Source of the DNA: Acidimicrobiaceae bacterium
GTDB lineage: Bacteria; Actinomycetota; Acidimicrobiia; Acidimicrobiales; Salinilacustritrichaceae
Assembly: GCA_003476595.1 (NCBI GenBank)
Contig: DMTU01000255.1
Span: 32,143 to 37,589 of the forward strand
DNA length: 5,447 nt
Direction: 5' to 3'
Shown here in pieces: positions 1 to 5,447 of this stretch. Both the position numbers and the translations under genes were made by a program. Each line of letters starts with the position of its first letter. Position 1 is the stretch's first letter. The notes under the pieces are model-generated. The model had not been told where the DNA came from. It saw nothing but the letters and a program-made list of their open reading frames with translations, and did no database searches.

Positions 1-537
1 GATGTCGTTGGCCTGGCCGATGAGCCCGCCGAGGACCTCGCCCCGCCCGTCGAGGGCCTGATCGGCCGCCTGGACGGTGCCCGACAGGGCCTGCGCGTCG
101 ACGGCGCCGATCACTGCGCCGGCTCGGGCGGTGAGCTCCTCGAGCTCGATCTGGCTCGCCGTCTCGGTGATCTCGTCCCCGTCCTCCAGGCTCGGTGCCC
201 CCTCGCGGTCGACGCCCTCCGGCACGACGAGCTCGACGAAGTTCGCCCCCAGCAGCGACGTCCGTCGGACGACCGCCCGGGTACCGCGGGGGACCACGAC
301 GTCGTCTTCGAGGTCGAGACGGACCCGCACCCGGTACCCGTCCAGCTCGAGGCCGGCGACGCTGCCGACCGGCACGTCGGACATCTCCACGTAGTGTCCC
401 CGCGCCAGGTCCTGCACGTCGTCGAAGGTGGCGAACAGGTCCAGGTCGCCCGTCGGTGCCGACGCGGTCTGCACGTCGCAGGCGGCCAGGGCCACGGCGA
501 GCACGACGGCCAGCGACAGCAGGCGGAGTCGTCGCAT
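1..537 (-). CDS. mceE: MceE/LprK-like MCE lipoprotein, 3' partial
   Basis: Fifth Mce subunit; 179 codons are visible and the frame runs off the window, so the helical region is mostly missing. The start MRRLRLLSLAVVLAVALAAC is a type II signal peptide with lipobox LAAC (residues 17-20). C20, the only visible cysteine, should be the lipidated N-terminus. After a linker of about ten residues the MCE domain covers about 31-106: LFATFDDVQDL, VEMSDVPVGSV, and the end TSLLGANFVELVVP, close to the TSLLG-K-VEL-PP of MceE/LprK proteins. The start is supported by GGGAGAG 5 nt upstream and by the TGATG junction, in which the ATG shares one base with the mceD stop. It should act as a membrane-tethered subunit of the lipid channel. 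Of the two lipoproteins in the window this is the better match to the classical MceE, so an mceF is expected next, outside the window. Confidence 0.88.
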   Translation of the reverse strand, partial: MRRLRLLSLAVVLAVALAACDVQTASAPTGDLDLFATFDDVQDLARGHYVEMSDVPVGSVAGLELDGYRVRVRLDLEDDVVVPRGTRAVVRRTSLLGANFVELVVPEGVDREGAPSLEDGDEITETASQIELEELTARAGAVIGAVDAQALSGTVQAADQALDGRGEVLGGLIGQANDI

Positions 538-1538
538 CAGATCTCTCCCGGGAACAGGCCCACGGCGTCGAGCAGCTGCTCCACCACGGTCTGGACCACG
601 GCCAGGGTGTTCACGTTGAGGTAGAAGCCGCCGAGCTCGGGCTTGTACGCGGCGGAGAAGGACTCCACCACGTCGGGCAGCGTGTCGGTGAGCACGGCGA
701 GCGTCGACGTGTTCGCCTCCACCACCCCGACCGTGGCCGCCAGGGTGGCGATGGTGGCGGGCAGGCGCTCGGCGTGGGCGTCGAGGATGTACTCGGTCTG
801 CCCGGTCAGGTCGACCAGGGTCCCGAGCAGGGACTCGATCTGGGTCCGCTCGTCGGCCAGGGTGCCGACGGCGGCACCGAAGTCGTCGATGAGCGCTCGG
901 AGCTGGGCGTCGCGCTGGTTGAGCACGCCGGCGATGCGGTTGAGCGAGGACGCGGTCTCGAGGAGCGGTCCGTCGACGGCAGCGAGCGTGTCGCTCAGCT
1001 CGGCCACCGCGCCGATCGAGGTGTTGATGCGCTCACCCCGGCCGTCGAGGATGGTTGCGCCATCGGAGACCAGGCCGCCCACGGCATCGGGGTCCAACCC
1101 GGCCAGCAGCTCGTTGAAGGCCTGGAGCGCCTCGTCGGGTTCGACGGGCTCCTGGGTGCGTTCGCGGGGGATGGTGTCGCCGTCGGCCAGCTTGGCGGCG
1201 TCGGTTGCTTCCAGCTCGGGGCTCCAGGACGGGAACAGGGCGATGCTGCGCTCGCCCAGCACCGAGGTCGCCTGGATGGTGGCGTTCACGTCTGCAGGCA
1301 GGGGGATGTCGTCGCGAATGCTCATGGTGATCCGCACGACGTCGTCGCGCAGGTCCACGTCCTCGATCGTGCCCACCTCCTGGTCGAGCACGAGCACCTC
1401 GCCGGTCTCGTACACGCCGACGGCGGAGTCGAACTCGGCAGTCACGGTCAGCTGATCGCCGGAGTCGGAGGAGCAGCCGGTGAGGAGGCCGCCGACGAGC
1501 GTGGCCACGACCACGGCGGAGGTGGTTCGGTGGATCAC
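537..1538 (-). CDS. mceD: MceD-position MCE protein with lipoprotein signal, GTG start
   Basis: Fourth Mce subunit, 333 aa, predicted to be a lipid-anchored exported protein. Residues 1-21 form a type II signal peptide (RTT, then a hydrophobic run) ending in the lipobox LTGC at 19-22, so C22 should be acylated; it is the only cysteine. The MCE domain begins almost at once, about residues 29-103, leaving a tether of only some six residues. Its turn, YETGEVLVLDQEVGTI, resembles the Y-x-GD-VRVLGV-VG-V pattern of MceD. A helical region follows, then a C-terminal motif GGFYLNVN and a short tail. The GTG at 1536-1538 overlaps the mceC stop as GTGA; only a weak GGGGG stretch precedes it, so translation probably depends on coupling. 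In mycobacterial operons the lipoprotein is normally MceE, so a lipobox here is unusual. The D letter is an inference; a different subunit order is possible. Confidence 0.87.
   Translation of the reverse strand: MIHRTTSAVVVATLVGGLLTGCSSDSGDQLTVTAEFDSAVGVYETGEVLVLDQEVGTIEDVDLRDDVVRITMSIRDDIPLPADVNATIQATSVLGERSIALFPSWSPELEATDAAKLADGDTIPRERTQEPVEPDEALQAFNELLAGLDPDAVGGLVSDGATILDGRGERINTSIGAVAELSDTLAAVDGPLLETASSLNRIAGVLNQRDAQLRALIDDFGAAVGTLADERTQIESLLGTLVDLTGQTEYILDAHAERLPATIATLAATVGVVEANTSTLAVLTDTLPDVVESFSAAYKPELGGFYLNVNTLAVVQTVVEQLLDAVGLFPGEI
543..549 (-). promoter_or_regulatory. Ribosome binding site of mceE
   Basis: GGGAGAG lies 5 nt before the ATG at 537, inside the last codons of mceD. It supports the start that gives a complete lipoprotein signal peptide. 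Confidence 0.65.
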
Positions 1539-2593
1539 TGCTGCACCCCCAGCGTGCCGAGCAGGTCCTCGACGACATCGACGATGTTCTCGACCTGGCC
1601 GGGATGGACGAGGATCCCCTCGCCCCGGATCCTGAACCCGCCGGCCGGGTCGAGCGTGCCGACGAGCAGCGGGAACATGGTTCGTGACTGGGTGAGCGCG
1701 CGGTTGAGGTCCGGCAGGGTGTCGGCCAGCTCGCCGGTCACGGTGCCGACGTCGGCGAGGATCGCATCGATGGCGTCACGGTGGCGGGCGAGGAGCTCGC
1801 TCGCCTCGCCGGCGGCCACGTCGCCGCTGGCCAGCACGGCGGACAGCTCGTCCCGGCGGGCGGACAGCTCGGCCAGGAAGCGACCGGAGGTGTCGATGAG
1901 CTGGGCCAGCTCCTGGTCGCGGTCGGCCAGCGTGCCGGTGAGCCGCTCGGCGCTCTCGGCCAAGCGCCGGACCTCCGCGTCCCGGCCGGCGAGGGCGGTG
2001 GAGATGGCGGCGAAGTCGTCGATCAGGGCCGGGAGCGTGTCCACGTTGCGCTCGGCGGCTCCAGCGACCTGGTCGACCACCCGGTTGGCCAGGTCGAAGT
2101 CGATGGCCGAGACGGCCTCGGTGGTGTCCTCGAGAACCTGGTTCAGTGACGTCGGGCCGGTCGTTCGGTCGATCGGGATGGTCCGGCGGTCGTCGTCGGG
2201 GTCGAGGTCGGCCAGGTGCGGTTCGGTCACCTCGCCGTCGAGGCGGAGGTAGTACCCGCCCAGCAGCGTCGCCGCCGCGATCTCGGCGGTCATGCCGGGG
2301 CCCAGGTCGATCCCCTCGTCCACCTCGAAGCGCACCACGACGAGGCCTCGTCCGAAGTCGGGGTCGACGCCGGTGACCGTGCCGACGGGCACCCCGGCGA
2401 GGCGGACGTCCGCGTTGTTCGTGAGGCCGCCGGTGGTCTCGAACACCGCGCTCAGCTGGTAGCGGTCTTCCAGGATGCCTGCGGTGCTGACCGCGAAGAC
2501 CGATGCCGTCATGGCGGCCACCAGGAGCAGCCCGACCAGTCCGACGACGACCTGGTTGCGGTCGCGGAAGCTCTTCACCTGCGGGAGCCTCAT
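1535..2593 (-). CDS. mceC: MceC-like MCE family protein
   Basis: Third Mce subunit, 352 aa. The N-terminus SFRDRNQVVVGLVGLLLV (residues 8-25) has the form common in MceC proteins, a short basic-polar stretch running into a hydrophobic anchor that extends to about residue 37. The MCE domain spans about 45-119, with ADVRLAGVPVGTV and the end LLGGYYLRL. Residues about 135-310 are mostly amphipathic helix with many Leu/Ala and charged positions, as expected for the tube-forming helices (for example LADRDQELAQLIDTSGRF). The protein has no cysteine. The ATG at 2591-2593 makes an ATGA overlap with the mceB stop and has GAGGA 9 nt upstream; an in-frame ATG at 2656 would add 21 residues lying inside mceB and is not needed. 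MCE membership is certain from the sequence; the C assignment comes from order and motif likeness. Confidence 0.91.
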   Translation of the reverse strand: MRLPQVKSFRDRNQVVVGLVGLLLVAAMTASVFAVSTAGILEDRYQLSAVFETTGGLTNNADVRLAGVPVGTVTGVDPDFGRGLVVVRFEVDEGIDLGPGMTAEIAAATLLGGYYLRLDGEVTEPHLADLDPDDDRRTIPIDRTTGPTSLNQVLEDTTEAVSAIDFDLANRVVDQVAGAAERNVDTLPALIDDFAAISTALAGRDAEVRRLAESAERLTGTLADRDQELAQLIDTSGRFLAELSARRDELSAVLASGDVAAGEASELLARHRDAIDAILADVGTVTGELADTLPDLNRALTQSRTMFPLLVGTLDPAGGFRIRGEGILVHPGQVENIVDVVEDLLGTLGVQQ

Positions 2594-3576
2594 GAGCCCT
2601 CGTCCTCGAAGAACAGCAGCGGATGGGGGCAGGCGCCGGGCCCGGCGGAGAGGCACAGCAGGTTGACCCGCAGGTACGGACCACGGTTGATGGTGGGCAG
2701 GACCGCCTCCAGCATGGCCGGCAGCCCGCGCACGGCGGTCTCGATGCTGTCCAGGTCGGTCACGGCTGTCCCGGTGAGCGCTGGCAGCTGCTCGAGCACG
2801 GCGCCGAGATCGGTCTCGGCCCGGACGAGGAGCTGCTCGGTGCCCTCGGCGAAGCGTCCGAACTCGTACAGGGCCCGGTCGACGAGCTGGTCGGTGCCGT
2901 CGAGGGTCTGGCTGACGGCGGAGAGGTTGGTGACCATGTCGGCGATCTGCTGGTCGCGGGAGGCGATGGCCTCGGTGATGGTGGCGTAGTCCTGTTGCAT
3001 CTGGCCGAGGAGGGTGGTGCGCTCGGCGAGTGCGCCGGCCAGGGAGGCGAGGTCGGCGGTGAGGTCGTCGAAGGCGCCCTCGTTGCCCTCGAAGGCGACG
3101 ACCAGGGCCTGCATGATCCGGTTCACCTGGTCCGGGCCGATGGCCTGGGCGAGGGGCGACAGCTGGTTGACGACCCGGCCGAGGTCGACGACGTCCTGGG
3201 CCCGGGCGACCTCGTCACCGTCTTCGAGCGGCTCGGCTGCGGTGCCGGGGACGACCGATAGGTAGCGCTGCCCGATGAGGTTCCGCCAGCGCACCGCGAC
3301 GGTGGAGTCCACGGGCAGCTCGACGTCGTCCTCGACGCCGAAGCTGACCACCGCGTCGCCCTCGACCAGCTGGATGTCCTTGACGCGACCGACGGGGAGG
3401 CCGCCGAGCCGGACGTCGTCTCCTTCGACCAGGCCGGCGACGTCGCCGAAGTGGGCGGTCAGCTCGGTGCCGCCGGAGGGCCCGCGGCCGGCGATCTCTC
3501 CGCCGATCCACCACAGCAGGGCCAGCGAGGCCACGACGAAGATGCCGTAGCGGCGCAGTGATCGGGCGAAGGTCAC
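2590..3576 (-). CDS. mceB: MceB-like MCE family protein, GTG start
   Basis: Second Mce subunit of the operon, 328 aa, predicted part of the heteromeric lipid channel. Residues 11-26 are a hydrophobic anchor after a basic start (RSLRRYG). Residues about 37-111 are the MCE domain, with GDDVRLGGLPVGRV and the ending NLIGQRYL, which resembles the NL(T/I)G-RYL typical of MceB. A long helical region follows, then a C-terminal segment with the only two cysteines, C308 and C316. I chose the GTG at 3574-3576: it overlaps the mceA stop as GTGA, has a strong GGGAGGA ribosome binding site 5 nt upstream, and comes just before the anchor. The frame stays open upstream to an ATG at 3774, but those 66 extra residues are Arg/Pro-rich and would read through the end of mceA out of frame. 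The B letter is inferred from order and motif; MCE family membership is much firmer. Confidence 0.91.
   Translation of the reverse strand: MTFARSLRRYGIFVVASLALLWWIGGEIAGRGPSGGTELTAHFGDVAGLVEGDDVRLGGLPVGRVKDIQLVEGDAVVSFGVEDDVELPVDSTVAVRWRNLIGQRYLSVVPGTAAEPLEDGDEVARAQDVVDLGRVVNQLSPLAQAIGPDQVNRIMQALVVAFEGNEGAFDDLTADLASLAGALAERTTLLGQMQQDYATITEAIASRDQQIADMVTNLSAVSQTLDGTDQLVDRALYEFGRFAEGTEQLLVRAETDLGAVLEQLPALTGTAVTDLDSIETAVRGLPAMLEAVLPTINRGPYLRVNLLCLSAGPGACPHPLLFFEDEGS
2603..2607 (-). promoter_or_regulatory. Probable ribosome binding site of mceC
   Basis: GAGGA lies 9 nt before the ATG at 2593, within the last codons of mceB; a second GAGGG lies closer, 3 nt from the ATG. It supports the start that overlaps the mceB stop. 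Confidence 0.5.
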
Positions 3577-4754
3577 GGCTGTCCTCCCAGCGGGCCGAGG
3601 AGGCCGCCGAGGAGAGGGTCGAGGATCGGGTCGAGGACCGGGCCGAGGGTGGGGTCGGTCACCGGACCGGGGCCGCCGGGGACCGGTGCACCGCCGCCAC
3701 CCCCGACGAGCGGGGGAGTGGTCGTCTCGCCCAGACCACCCTCGGGGAGCAGGCAGACCCCGTAGACCATGCACAGGTCGACGGTGATGAACCCCTTGAG
3801 CGCGGTCATCTTCTTGCCGTCGGGGCCGGGGAGGCGCATGCCGGCGCCGAGCATGTCGAAGAAGGCGCCGACGGCGTCGAACATGGTCGGGATCCGCTCC
3901 CGGTCGGCGTGGACGGTGCGCAGGATCCGGGCCATGGCCCGGACCGTGACGTCGAAGTCGTCGGCGGAGTCGGCGATGAGCTGGGTGCCCCGGGTGGCCA
4001 GCGTGGCGGCGCCGTCCATTGCCGCGAGCAGGTCGTCGGCGTTGTCGGCGACGAGGCGGGCGACCAGGTCGAAGTCGCCGGTCCGGTCGAGGAACGGATC
4101 GCTGCGGGCCGCCGTCGTGCCCGTGATCGTGCGGAGGTCCGCCAGGAACGGCGCGATCAGGTCTCGGCGCCCGTGGGCGACCTCGCTGAGGGCGGCGCCT
4201 GCGTCGATGCCCCGTCCCAGCGTGGCGCCTTGCCCGACGAGCGCGCCGGAGGTCTCGGAGACGATGGTCACGAGGTCGTTGGTGTCCACGGCGCTCAACA
4301 AGCCGCCGGCCTCGTCCAGCACGTCGGTGAGGTCGGTGCCGGTGGTGGCCTTCGCCAACTCGCCGCCGCTCGGGACCGCCGGTGCGTCGGCCTCGGTGCC
4401 GTCGGTGATCATGTTGACGTACTTCGGGCCGAACACCGACAGCGGCTCGATGCGGGCCTCGGCGGTGGCGGGGATCCGCACTCCGTCGCGGATGGCGAAG
4501 CGCACCTCCACGCGCCCGTCGGGCAGCAGCTCGATCCCCCGTACGGTGCCCACGTTGATGCCGCGCATCTTCACCTCGGTGCCGCCGTCGGTGAACATGC
4601 CCTGGGTCGAGGTCGGGAACACCGCGGTGAGCTCGTAGGTGTCGTCGAAGTCGCCTCTTCCGTAGGCGAGCAGCACCAGGCCGACGGCGGCGCTGAAGAC
4701 CACAGCGGCGAGGCCGGCGATGGCCAGCTGGCGGCGGGGGATCTCGGTGTTCAT
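3573..4754 (-). CDS. mceA: MceA-type MCE family protein
   Basis: Substrate-channel subunit of the Mce transporter, anchored in the membrane and exposed outside it; 393 aa, a normal MceA length. Residues 10-31 form one N-terminal hydrophobic anchor after a short basic start. Residues about 40-116 are the MCE domain, with the usual GTEVKMRGINVGTV turn and the end motif SVFGPKYVNM (MceA proteins typically read TVFGAKYV here). Residues 117-337 are the helical region that follows the MCE domain in Mce proteins and should build the tube. The only two cysteines, C328 and C334, sit in a short hydrophobic segment near the end. Residues 338-393 are a Gly/Pro/Leu-rich low-complexity tail ending in a tetrapeptide repeat. 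The ATG (4752-4754) is fixed by its 4-nt overlap with the permease stop and by its position just before the anchor; the Shine-Dalgarno sequence is poor, so re-initiation after the permease is likely. The transported lipid cannot be inferred. Confidence 0.94.
   Translation of the reverse strand: MNTEIPRRQLAIAGLAAVVFSAAVGLVLLAYGRGDFDDTYELTAVFPTSTQGMFTDGGTEVKMRGINVGTVRGIELLPDGRVEVRFAIRDGVRIPATAEARIEPLSVFGPKYVNMITDGTEADAPAVPSGGELAKATTGTDLTDVLDEAGGLLSAVDTNDLVTIVSETSGALVGQGATLGRGIDAGAALSEVAHGRRDLIAPFLADLRTITGTTAARSDPFLDRTGDFDLVARLVADNADDLLAAMDGAATLATRGTQLIADSADDFDVTVRAMARILRTVHADRERIPTMFDAVGAFFDMLGAGMRLPGPDGKKMTALKGFITVDLCMVYGVCLLPEGGLGETTTPPLVGGGGGAPVPGGPGPVTDPTLGPVLDPILDPLLGGLLGPLGGQP
3582..3588 (-). 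promoter_or_regulatory. Ribosome binding site of mceB
   Basis: GGGAGGA lies 5 nt before the GTG start of mceB and is the strongest Shine-Dalgarno-like sequence in the window. It lies within the last codons of mceA and inside the final tandem repeat unit, where it codes Leu-Gly-Gly. It decides the start of mceB against a much longer open frame. Confidence 0.75.
3582..3665 (-). repeat. Seven 12-nt tandem units coding the MceA C-terminal tail
   Basis: Read on the minus strand from 3665 to 3582 there are seven consecutive 12-nt units, each coding four residues with consensus Pro-x-Leu-Asp/Gly (PVTD, PTLG, PVLD, PILD, PLLG, GLLG, PLGG). The two central units, 3630-3641 and 3618-3629, differ at only two bases; the outer ones have diverged more. 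The array ends two codons before the mceA stop and stays in frame throughout, so changes in copy number would lengthen or shorten the tail without a frameshift. No function is known to me for this tail. Confidence 0.8.
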
Positions 4755-5447
4755 CCGGTCAGGCTCACGGTGGTGGTCGTGCCCCAGAAGACGTAGGACA
4801 GCAGCAGGTTGGTGGCGATGACCACGACGATCGTGATGCGGATCGCCACACCCACGGCCCGGCCGACCCCAGCGGGCCCGCCGGTGGCGTAGTAGCCGAA
4901 GTACCCGTGGATGAGACCGACCTCGATGGCGAAGATCGCCACCTTGACGGCGCTGTAGAACACATCGATCGTCGGCAGGTAGAGCCGGAAGTAGTAGTCG
5001 TAGAGGCCCGGTGAGGCGCCGAAGAGCTCGGTGGTCACGAACCGGGTGCCGAGGAACGACGCGAACATCGCCACCAGGTACAGGGGCACCAGCGCGGTGA
5101 CCAGGGCCACGATGCGGGTGGACACGAGGTAGACGATGGACGGGATGGACATCACCTCGAGCGCATCGATCTCCTCGGAGATCCGCATCGACCCGATCTC
5201 GGCGGTGAACGACGCGCCGACCTGGGCCGACAGCGCGACGCCGGCGATGAGGGGGGTGATCTCCCGGGTGTTCGCCAGGGCGCCGACGATGCCGACGTAG
5301 GACTCGGCACCGACCTGGGACAGGCCGGCGATCGCCTGCACGCCCACGGTCGCGCCGACCGCCAGCGCCATGGCCGCGACCACGAACACCATGCCGCCGC
5401 CCACCACGACCGCGCCGGCGCCGGCGACGATGTCGCTCGTGTGGCGC
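4751..5447 (-). CDS. yrbEB: YrbE/MlaE-family ABC permease (YrbEB position), 5' partial
   Basis: Integral membrane permease subunit of an Mce lipid importer; with a second YrbE protein it should form the transmembrane core on which the Mce tube sits and to which the ATPase docks. The frame stays open to the window edge (231 residues visible), so the start lies outside; the family is usually about 280 residues, so roughly 50 N-terminal residues are missing. About five hydrophobic segments can be seen, near visible residues 18-40, 62-84, 100-135, 158-182 and 199-222. Two family signatures are clear: the loop MRISEEIDALEVM (5150-5188), the cytoplasmic coupling region of MlaE-type permeases, and GYYATGGPAGVGRAVG (4850-4897). 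TGA stop overlaps the mceA ATG by 4 nt. The B assignment rests on its place directly before mceA, as in known yrbEA-yrbEB-mceA-F operons. An internal GTG at 5405-5407 is not a credible start, because conserved-looking sequence continues upstream (SDIVAGAGAVVVGGG). Confidence 0.93.
   Translation of the reverse strand, partial: RHTSDIVAGAGAVVVGGGMVFVVAAMALAVGATVGVQAIAGLSQVGAESYVGIVGALANTREITPLIAGVALSAQVGASFTAEIGSMRISEEIDALEVMSIPSIVYLVSTRIVALVTALVPLYLVAMFASFLGTRFVTTELFGASPGLYDYYFRLYLPTIDVFYSAVKVAIFAIEVGLIHGYFGYYATGGPAGVGRAVGVAIRITIVVVIATNLLLSYVFWGTTTTVSLTG

Noticed and set aside
195..2252. Long plus-strand open frame of 685 codons opposite three mce genes.
   Set aside because: It crosses several gene boundaries on the other strand, has a composition dominated by Arg, Gly, Pro and Ser, and shows no recognisable domain. 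The minus-strand frames have MCE motifs, anchors and coupled starts. It is a shadow frame caused by high GC.
2594..2656. A 21-residue N-terminal extension of MceC.
   Set aside because: It lies inside mceB, is Arg-rich, and the ATG at 2593 gives the same 4-nt coupling as the neighbouring junctions.
3577..3774. A 66-residue N-terminal extension of MceB from an upstream in-frame ATG.
   Set aside because: The extension is Arg/Pro-rich, lies entirely in the coding end of mceA in another frame, and would place the anchor more than 70 residues in; the GTG at 3576 has a strong ribosome binding site and the operon's usual overlap.
4650..4658. RGD tripeptide in MceA (residues 33-35), which might suggest host-cell adhesion.
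   Set aside because: It sits directly after the membrane anchor and before the MCE domain, where it would be close to the membrane; three common residues in a high-GC protein are easily chance. The family name 'mammalian cell entry' does not imply invasion, as most members transport lipids.
3558..4796. Plus-strand open frame of 412 codons covering the whole of mceA.
   Set aside because: It is Glu/Gly/Val/His-rich, has no recognisable motif and exactly mirrors mceA; a GC-driven antisense shadow.

Overview
The window is one stretch of a single Mce (mammalian cell entry) lipid-import operon, and every gene lies on the minus strand. Transcription runs from position 5447 down to position 1. The organism is most likely a high-GC actinobacterium. 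Two YrbE-type permeases followed by a series of different single-MCE-domain proteins (A, B, C, D, E, F) is an actinobacterial arrangement; Gram-negative bacteria usually have one MlaD-like protein or long multi-MCE proteins. The third-position GC bias and the long spurious antisense frames agree with this. The family details do not look closely mycobacterial, so a deeper or environmental lineage such as Acidimicrobiia is plausible, but the window cannot settle it.

Layout in transcription order: a YrbE/MlaE permease, 5' truncated (4751-5447); MceA (3573-4754); MceB-like (2590-3576); MceC-like (1535-2593); MceD-like with a lipobox (537-1538); MceE-like with a lipobox, 3' truncated (1-537). All junctions overlap: four 4-nt ATGA/GTGA overlaps and one TGATG. 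There is no intergenic DNA, and I see no promoter, terminator, RNA gene, mobile element or CRISPR array. The first permease (YrbEA), the rest of mceE and any mceF should lie just outside. The ATPase (MceG/Mkl) is often encoded elsewhere.

From what is known of the family, the Mce proteins should assemble into a heterohexameric tube outside the membrane, standing on a YrbEA/YrbEB permease driven by a cytoplasmic ATPase, and pass lipids or sterols inward. The substrate cannot be read from this sequence.

This is mostly an ordinary operon. The points worth a second look are: two adjacent lipidated subunits (D and E positions) where the mycobacterial pattern has one; a 12-nt tandem repeat coding a Pro-x-Leu-Asp/Gly tail on MceA whose last unit also carries the ribosome binding site of mceB; cysteine pairs restricted to the C-termini of MceA and MceB; and a similar short C-terminal motif in A, B, C and D.
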